Assembly: GCF_013364235.1 (NCBI RefSeq)
Contig: NZ_CP054919.1
Location: 3,694,701 to 3,758,700 of the forward strand
Origin: Kitasatospora sp. NA04385
Lineage (GTDB): Bacteria; Actinomycetota; Actinomycetes; Streptomycetales; Streptomycetaceae
Direction: 5' to 3'
DNA length: 64,000 nucleotides
Shown here: positions 59,411 through 64,000 of the stretch, in pieces
How positions within the stretch are numbered: the first letter of the stretch is position 1
Layout of the letters: every line of letters starts with the position of its first letter
Notes under the pieces: model-generated
Database searches by the model: none
What the model was told of the DNA's origin: nothing
What the model saw: only the letters and a program-made list of their open reading frames with translations
Program-made: the position numbers and the translations under genes

Positions 59411-61480
59411 GTGACCAGGAACAACACGAGCAAGAGCGCCGCCGAAGCGGAGGTGCAGCACCGGGAGTCCCTGGAGGGCGCCAGCAACGCGGGCGGCGTC
59501 GCCGCGTGGGTCGCGCACCGCGCCAAGCCCTACACCCCGCCGTGGATCACCGCCGCCGCCACCGGCGTCGCCGGGTCGCTGGCATGGGTACCCGCGCACG
59601 GCTCGACCGGGTACGCGGTCGGCCTCACCCTCGGCTCCGTCGCCCTGACCGGCGCGACCGCGTGGGCGGGGAAGTCCACCACCCCGCAGCGCCGCCTGCA
59701 CTCGGCGGTCACCGTCGCGGCCGGCAGCGCCTGGTTCACCGGCGTCGCGCTGGCGGGCTGGAACGGCCTGACCTTCGGCACGTTCTGGATCGGCGGGGCC
59801 GTGCTCGCCCTGTCGTGGAACGTCCGCCAGGTGATGCGCCGCAACCCCGAAGCCGTCCAGACCGCCACCGACGCGGACGGCTCGCTGCTGGAGAAGGTCA
59901 AGCTCGCCGGGGCGGCGATCCGCCGCACCGAGGTCGAACCGAACCGCCTCACCGCCGAAATCTCGCTCCCTGCTGGCGAGTTGACCAACGACGACGTGAC
60001 GCGGTCGCTCGGCAACATCGCCTCCGCCCTCGACGTCGCCCCCACCGCGGTGCGCTACCTGCCCGACCCGGACTCCGCCCGCCGCGGCAGCCTGGTCGTG
60101 GTGCCCCGCGACATGCTCTCCGAGGTCGTCGAGTGGGAGATGCCCACCCAGGTCGGCGGCTCGATCGCCGACCCGCTGGTCATCGGCCGCTACGACGACG
60201 GCTCGCCCCTGCAGCTCTGGCTGCCCGGCGACCCGGCGGCGGGCCGCAACTCTACGCACCTGCTGGTCTGCGGCATGTCCGGCTCCGGCAAGGGCGATGG
60301 CGCGCTGAACGTCCTCACCGAGATCATGAGCCGCCGCGACGTGATCGTGTGGCTCTCCGACCCGAAGAGCTTCCAGGACTTCGGACCGCTGCGGCCCGGC
60401 CTGGACTGGGCCGTCGAAGGCGGGGCCGCGACCGAGACGATGGTCACCGCGCTCCAGGCGGTCATCCCCGCCCGCACCCGCTGGCTCGGCGCCCACGGCT
60501 ACCGCCAGTGGACCCCCGCCGCCGCCCAGCAGCAGACGGACCCCGAGCACTCCTGCCAGAAGGGCCGGGCCTGCGGCTGCGCGGGCATGCCGTTCCTGGT
60601 CGGCTGGTTCGAGGAGGCCGCCAACACCCTGCGCTTCATGGGCGAGGACGCCTTCACCGGCACCGCGCAGGAGGCCCGCTCGGCCGGCATCGCGCTGGTC
60701 ATCTCCCTTCAGCGTCCCAGTCACGACCAGATCTCCACCAGCACCCGCGCCTCGATGCCGTCCGTCCTGACCTTCGGCCTCGACCCGCGCGACGAGGGCA
60801 TGGCACTGCCCGCCCCGGTCCTGGACGCCGGTGCCCGACCAGGCGCCTGGGGCAACCGCCGGCCCGGCTACTGCTACCTCGTCACCCCCGGTGTCGACGA
60901 GCAGCGGCACAGCGCCCCCGGCCGCACCTGGCGCTTCACCGGCAACGCCGCCCGCGTCATGGAGCAGCTCGCCGAGTGGACCCGCCGCAACGGCGCCACC
61001 GTCGACCCCGTCACCGCCAAGGCCGCGACCGCCGCCGTCGGCAACGCCTACACCCACCGCCGCGACGACGACGAGGACGGGCAGGACAGCGTGTACGAGA
61101 GCGACCGCGGCGACGAATACGAGCAGCCGCAGGAGCCGGAGACGACAGGCCGGGTGGACGCGGAAGACGCCCACCTCGACCCGCAGACCGAACTCCCGCC
61201 CGTCCCGAACACCCTCGCCGCCATCACCCTCGGTAACCCGACCGGGCCGGACCTCACCGCCGAGGAGGCCCGCGCCGCGATGGACGCCATCGTTGCCGAG
61301 TTCGAGCAGGACGGCGTCATGGTGATCGGCCCCAAGGACGTCATGAAGCACGCCGAGCGCTTCGGCCGGGGCCGCCAGTGGGTCTCCGGAGAGTTCCGCC
61401 GCCTCATCGAGGACGGCCGACTCGTCCCGACCGCGAAGGCCGGCCGCTACCGCATCACCCCCGCCCCGGCCCTCGTCTGA
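59411..61480 (+). CDS. TraB/TraSA FtsK-like conjugative DNA translocase
   Basis: 689 residues from GTG 59411. Membrane segments lie in residues 45-135. The FtsK/SpoIIIE-type motor has Walker A GMSGSGKGDG (288-297, Lys294), Walker B-like MPFLVGWFEEAA, and IALVISLQRPSHD. An acidic linker leads to a C-terminal winged helix (ITLGNPTGPDLTAEEARAAMD, GRGRQWVSGEFRRLIEDGRLV). In Streptomyces, TraB alone moves double-stranded DNA between hyphae after binding 8-bp repeats at clt, often just 3' of the gene. Direct repeats are found at that place here. Confidence 0.92.
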   Translation: MTRNNTSKSAAEAEVQHRESLEGASNAGGVAAWVAHRAKPYTPPWITAAATGVAGSLAWVPAHGSTGYAVGLTLGSVALTGATAWAGKSTTPQRRLHSAVTVAAGSAWFTGVALAGWNGLTFGTFWIGGAVLALSWNVRQVMRRNPEAVQTATDADGSLLEKVKLAGAAIRRTEVEPNRLTAEISLPAGELTNDDVTRSLGNIASALDVAPTAVRYLPDPDSARRGSLVVVPRDMLSEVVEWEMPTQVGGSIADPLVIGRYDDGSPLQLWLPGDPAAGRNSTHLLVCGMSGSGKGDGALNVLTEIMSRRDVIVWLSDPKSFQDFGPLRPGLDWAVEGGAATETMVTALQAVIPARTRWLGAHGYRQWTPAAAQQQTDPEHSCQKGRACGCAGMPFLVGWFEEAANTLRFMGEDAFTGTAQEARSAGIALVISLQRPSHDQISTSTRASMPSVLTFGLDPRDEGMALPAPVLDAGARPGAWGNRRPGYCYLVTPGVDEQRHSAPGRTWRFTGNAARVMEQLAEWTRRNGATVDPVTAKAATAAVGNAYTHRRDDDEDGQDSVYESDRGDEYEQPQEPETTGRVDAEDAHLDPQTELPPVPNTLAAITLGNPTGPDLTAEEARAAMDAIVAEFEQDGVMVIGPKDVMKHAERFGRGRQWVSGEFRRLIEDGRLVPTAKAGRYRITPAPALV

Positions 61481-61577
61481 CACTTCCTGACACCCGACAC
61501 CCCCTGACACCCAATCTCCTAGGCAGACGGAGTGTCAGACGCGTCCTGACGCCGTCTGACACCCGCTTCTGACACCT
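61477..61577 (+). repeat. CTGACACCC repeats after traB: candidate clt
   Basis: CTGACAC occurs directly at 61477, 61487, 61504, 61556 and 61569 (three followed by CC), once inverted (GTGTCAG, 61532-61538), with partial copies GACACCC (61496) and CTGACG (61546). An imperfect hairpin from AGACGG (61525) to CCGTCT (61552-61557) lies in the centre. The first repeat includes the traB stop. Similar 8-bp repeats form the TraB-binding clt locus of Streptomyces plasmids. Confidence 0.6.
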
Positions 61578-61649
61578 CACCCGACAGTCCGGCGGACCGG
61601 CCGACCGGGCCGCCACCGGGCTCTCCTCACCCCGAAGGAACCCGCGCCG

Positions 61650-61922
61650 ATGCCCCGCCTGCGCCTGCACTACCGCGCCGACCACCGGCCCCTGCTCGTC
61701 CTCGCCGACACCCCCCGCCCGCGCTGCCCCGAGTGCTGGGGCGAGGGCGGCTGGGCCTACGACTACGGCGACGAGAACGGCGAGTACGCCGGCACCGAGT
61801 ACGTCCCGTGCGCCTGCTGGAACCCCGACCACCCGGAACGCTCCGTGGTCATCCCTCGGTGGATCGCCCGCCGCCTGTTCGGCTGGCGCGAGCCCGTCTA
61901 CAGCGACGAGCCGCCGTTCTGA
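61650..61922 (+). CDS. Small Cys-rich element protein
   Basis: 90 residues from ATG 61650, after GAAGGA. A CPEC pair (about 26-29) and a CAC pair (about 54-56) could bind zinc; between them is an acidic Tyr/Gly stretch (GGWAYDYGDENGEYAGTEY). It ends WREPVYSDEPPF. No family recognised; similar short proteins fill the gap between tra and replication genes in AICEs. Confidence 0.6.
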   Translation: MPRLRLHYRADHRPLLVLADTPRPRCPECWGEGGWAYDYGDENGEYAGTEYVPCACWNPDHPERSVVIPRWIARRLFGWREPVYSDEPPF

Positions 61923-62027
61923 CCTTCGGTCTGTGCCTGCCGCCGTGCCGCCCAGCACCCGCCCCGGCGGCTGGTGGGCGGTGCGGGGGCCGGACAGCCC
62001 GGCCCTTCCACGCGAAGGGAAGCGCCC

Positions 62028-62456
62028 ATGAGCGCCCCGCACGAACCGTACTTCGAGGCCGTCCTCGCCGCCCTCGGTGACCTCGCCGAGGGCGGTGAGT
62101 CGTTCACCCAGTTCGACAGCGACGACGGCGAGGTCATGCTCACCGAGATCTACATCAGCGTCCCCCGTGGACCGGTCGGACTGGTGTGGACGCAGGTCAT
62201 CGGCTGGCACTGGGGCTACGTGAACGACGACGGCTTCCTCAACAACACCGACGAACTGGTCCTCGGTCTGGTCGCCACCCCTGACATCATCACCGCCGCC
62301 GTCCACGCCCTGCTCACCGGCGACTCGCACCTGTTGCCCCTGTCGGACCCGGCCCCCGAACCCACTGCCGACCAGCTCACCCCCGACCTCGCCCGCGCCG
62401 TGGAAGAGGGCGACATCGACCACACCACCGCCGCCCAACTCTCCTACTACGCCTGA
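62028..62456 (+). CDS. DUF6292-like element protein
   Basis: 142 residues from ATG 62028, after GAAGGGA. An alpha/beta domain with GPVGLVWTQVIGWHWGYVNDDG (about 45-66) is followed by TPDIITAAVHALL and a C-terminal helix (LTPDLARAVEEGDIDHTTAAQLSYYA). It resembles DUF6292 proteins, common in streptomycete mobile elements; role unknown. A strong hairpin follows the stop. Confidence 0.6.
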   Translation: MSAPHEPYFEAVLAALGDLAEGGESFTQFDSDDGEVMLTEIYISVPRGPVGLVWTQVIGWHWGYVNDDGFLNNTDELVLGLVATPDIITAAVHALLTGDSHLLPLSDPAPEPTADQLTPDLARAVEEGDIDHTTAAQLSYYA

Positions 62457-62473
62457 CCCCAGACACACCAAAA

Positions 62474-62522
62474 GCCCCGCAGCAGCCGACCGATCTTGGC
62501 AGAGAGACGGCTGCTGCGGGGC
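62474..62522 (+). terminator. Hairpin between DUF6292-like gene and next gene
   Basis: Perfect 15-bp stem GCCCCGCAGCAGCCG / CGGCTGCTGCGGGGC with a 19-base loop, 17 bases after the stop. It could terminate or attenuate the operon before the replication genes. Confidence 0.75.
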
Positions 62523-62551
62523 CCAGTCCGCACAAGCGAACAGGAACCAGC

Positions 62552-63145
62552 ATGCCCAAGTTCAGCCCGTCCACGCTGGCTTTCGCCGACGACGTCGCCG
62601 ACCGACGCGACGCCTCCGACGGCTTCTCGCGCTTCGGCGCCTACCTCGGCTACAACGCCAGCCTGCTGCACGAGGACGGCGACCTGCTCTCCGCCCAGCA
62701 GTTCGCGTTCGCCGCCTGGCAGACCGCCACCGCCCCGGTCATGTCGCCGGGCTACGTCCGCGTCCGCCCCGACCTGCACTCCCTCACCCTCGTCAGCTAC
62801 GGCGAGGACCTGGACCAGGTCGCCGTGCGCATCGACGTCCCCCTGCGCCACCACCAGCTCGCCGCCGCCCCGGACCACCGGCTGTCGGACTGGCAGCGCG
62901 ACGTGTGGGCCACCGACGGCGCCTTCACCGCACTGGAAGAGCCCCGCCCCACCGGTCGCAGCGCGCTGCTGATCACCGCCACGCTCCTGCTGCCCGTTCC
63001 CACCTACGACCTGATCACCCCGACGGTCGCGGCACCCGGGCCTCGCATGACGATGCAGGCCAAGGACGCGGTCAACTCCCTGGTCGGCTTCGTGAACATG
63101 CACGCCCACCTGGTGAACGACCTCGCCGCCGGAGGCGTCCGATGA
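62552..63145 (+). CDS. Element hypothetical protein
   Basis: 197 residues from ATG 62552. Alpha/beta sequence starting FSPSTLAFADDVADRRDASDG, with PLRHHQLAAAPDHRLSDWQRDVW in the middle and HAHLVNDLAAGGVR at the end. No family recognised and no signal or membrane segment seen. Its TGA overlaps the next ATG by 4 bases, so it is co-translated with the short PAPS-reductase-like remnant. Confidence 0.6.
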   Translation: MPKFSPSTLAFADDVADRRDASDGFSRFGAYLGYNASLLHEDGDLLSAQQFAFAAWQTATAPVMSPGYVRVRPDLHSLTLVSYGEDLDQVAVRIDVPLRHHQLAAAPDHRLSDWQRDVWATDGAFTALEEPRPTGRSALLITATLLLPVPTYDLITPTVAAPGPRMTMQAKDAVNSLVGFVNMHAHLVNDLAAGGVR

Positions 63146-63468
63146 GCACCCCCACGCAGCAGGCCCCGGTGATCCGCTCCTTCTCCTTCGGCGGTGGCGT
63201 GCAGTCCACCGCGGCTCTGGTGCTGGCCGCGCAGGGCCGCATCGACTACCGCACGTTCCTGTTCGCCAACGTCGGCGGCACCGTCCGTCTCCTCGCGGCA
63301 CCCGCCGACTCGGCCGAACTGCTGCTGCCCCCGCACCGTATCGCCGCCCTGCCCAAGCGGGCCCTCGACGCCTGGTGCCCTGCCTGCCGCGACGCCGCCC
63401 GCCTGCTGGCGCGCAAGGCTCAGCGGAGCATCGTCGCGGCCAGGCCGGACGCCCTCTTCGACCTGTGA
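63142..63468 (+). pseudogene. Truncated PAPS-reductase-like PP-loop protein
   Basis: 108 residues from ATG 63142. The first 45 residues (VIRSFSFGGGVQSTAALVLAAQGRIDYRTFLFANVGG) match the N-terminal PP-loop of phosphoadenosine-phosphosulfate-reductase/DndC-like proteins common in actinobacterial elements, but the nucleotide-binding remainder is missing. A different tail follows (WCPACRDAARLLARKAQRS). It is probably an internal deletion or fusion remnant, still expressed by coupling to the upstream gene. Confidence 0.6.
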
Positions 63469-63523
63469 CCCGCCGACCGGCCCGCCGGTCAGCGGCGGGC
63501 TGGTCGGTCCGGAAGGACTCCGG

Positions 63524-64000
63524 ATGACCGATCCCACGCACTACCTGATCGCCGACGCGCTCCGGCTCGCGGCGGCGGGCGTGCCGGTGCTGCCGCTGCG
63601 CGAGGGCAAGGGGCCCCTGGGCAACTGCCGTGCCTGCGAGAAGATCAGCCCGACCCGCTCCCGGTGCGGCGGCCGGCCGAACATGCGCGCCCCCGGTCCC
63701 TGTGAGTGCCCGAGGCCGTGCCACGCCTGGGCCGCCGCCAGCACCGACCGACAGGTGATCCTGTCCAGGCCGTGGCTGGACGCCTGGCGCGAGGCCCGCG
63801 CCGTCGGCTACCACCCGGGCGGCGCCGGGTTGACCGTGCTCGACCTCGACCACGCGGACGCCGTCGCCTGGGCCCGCGAACACATGCCGCCCACCCGCAC
63901 CGTGGCGACCACCCGCGGGGAGCACTGGGTCTACCTCGGCGCCATGCCGTCCTCCAACGGTGTCCGGCCTGGGGTGGACGTCAAGTCGCTGATGCAGTAC
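63524..64000 (+). CDS. Primase-polymerase, 3'-truncated by window edge
   Basis: 159 codons visible from ATG 63524, after GGAAGG. N-terminal bifunctional primase-polymerase (Prim-Pol) domain: ADALRLAAAGVPVLPLREGKGP, a Cys cluster (CRAC, RCGG, CECPRPC) that may bind zinc, and the catalytic acids in LTVLDLDHAD (Asp107, Asp109), then TRTVATTRGEHWVYLG. In AICEs this protein, with or without a RepSA-type initiator, replicates the excised circle. The rest lies outside the window. Confidence 0.85.
   Translation, partial: MTDPTHYLIADALRLAAAGVPVLPLREGKGPLGNCRACEKISPTRSRCGGRPNMRAPGPCECPRPCHAWAAASTDRQVILSRPWLDAWREARAVGYHPGGAGLTVLDLDHADAVAWAREHMPPTRTVATTRGEHWVYLGAMPSSNGVRPGVDVKSLMQY

Overview
The window is chromosomal DNA of a Streptomyces- or Kitasatospora-type actinomycete. 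GC is very high (above 70%), with strong third-position GC bias, many GTG starts and the 4-base GTGA/ATGA stop-start overlaps typical of the group. The gene content fits too: tandem SigB/SigF-family sigma factors, WhiB, a LytR_C protein next to upp, and tadA next to tRNA-Ser. The genus cannot be decided from this sequence alone.

Positions 1-51.2 kb are core-type chromosome. In order they hold: a 5'-truncated Crp-like regulator, DUF3307 protein, amidase and DinB protein; two tandem beta-propeller lipoproteins separated by three hairpins; small enzymes (SixA-like phosphatase, FBP-domain protein, YbhB-like protein, formamidase-like hydrolase, an unassigned barrel-like protein); LytR_C protein and upp back to back; tadA with its partner and tRNA-Ser(CGA); a membrane protein translationally coupled to a 1241-residue NACHT-HEAT STAND ATPase (15.7-19.9 kb); a sigma-factor pair; a tyrosine phosphatase and an aldo/keto reductase; an SPFH protein coupled to a C40 peptidase; a 1201-residue surface protein; a globin-flavohemoglobin operon; three tRNA genes; a frame-disrupted PAS/receiver protein; an OmpR-type two-component system with a PepSY-like protein; a His-rich DUF4396 protein behind a CsoR-like operator; an acyl-CoA synthetase; an Rv2525c-like secreted protein; an EamA transporter; an FAD-linked oxidase followed by an unusual 360-bp array of 14-bp repeats; and two convergent modification-dependent (type IV) restriction enzymes.

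From about 51.2 kb to the right edge the window enters an actinomycete integrative and conjugative element (AICE). The left junction is the 3' half of a tRNA-Ser(TGA) gene. The element carries an AT-rich HEPN-domain cargo gene, a HAD hydrolase and GntR repressor (overlapping, leftward), and a promoter with built-in operators. A ~790-nt apparently non-coding structured leader follows, then a rightward operon: small protein, WhiB-like protein, DUF2637/SpdB-like protein, NUDIX hydrolase, three transfer/spread proteins, a TraB/FtsK-type DNA translocase, a repeat cluster placed like the clt transfer locus, small accessory proteins, and the start of a primase-polymerase. Integrase, excisionase and the second att site must lie beyond 64 kb.

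Most notable for follow-up are the NACHT-HEAT module and its coupled membrane partner, the 14-bp palindromic repeat array, the AICE leader RNA, the HEPN cargo gene and the candidate clt. Functions are inferred from motifs read by eye; no database search was run.
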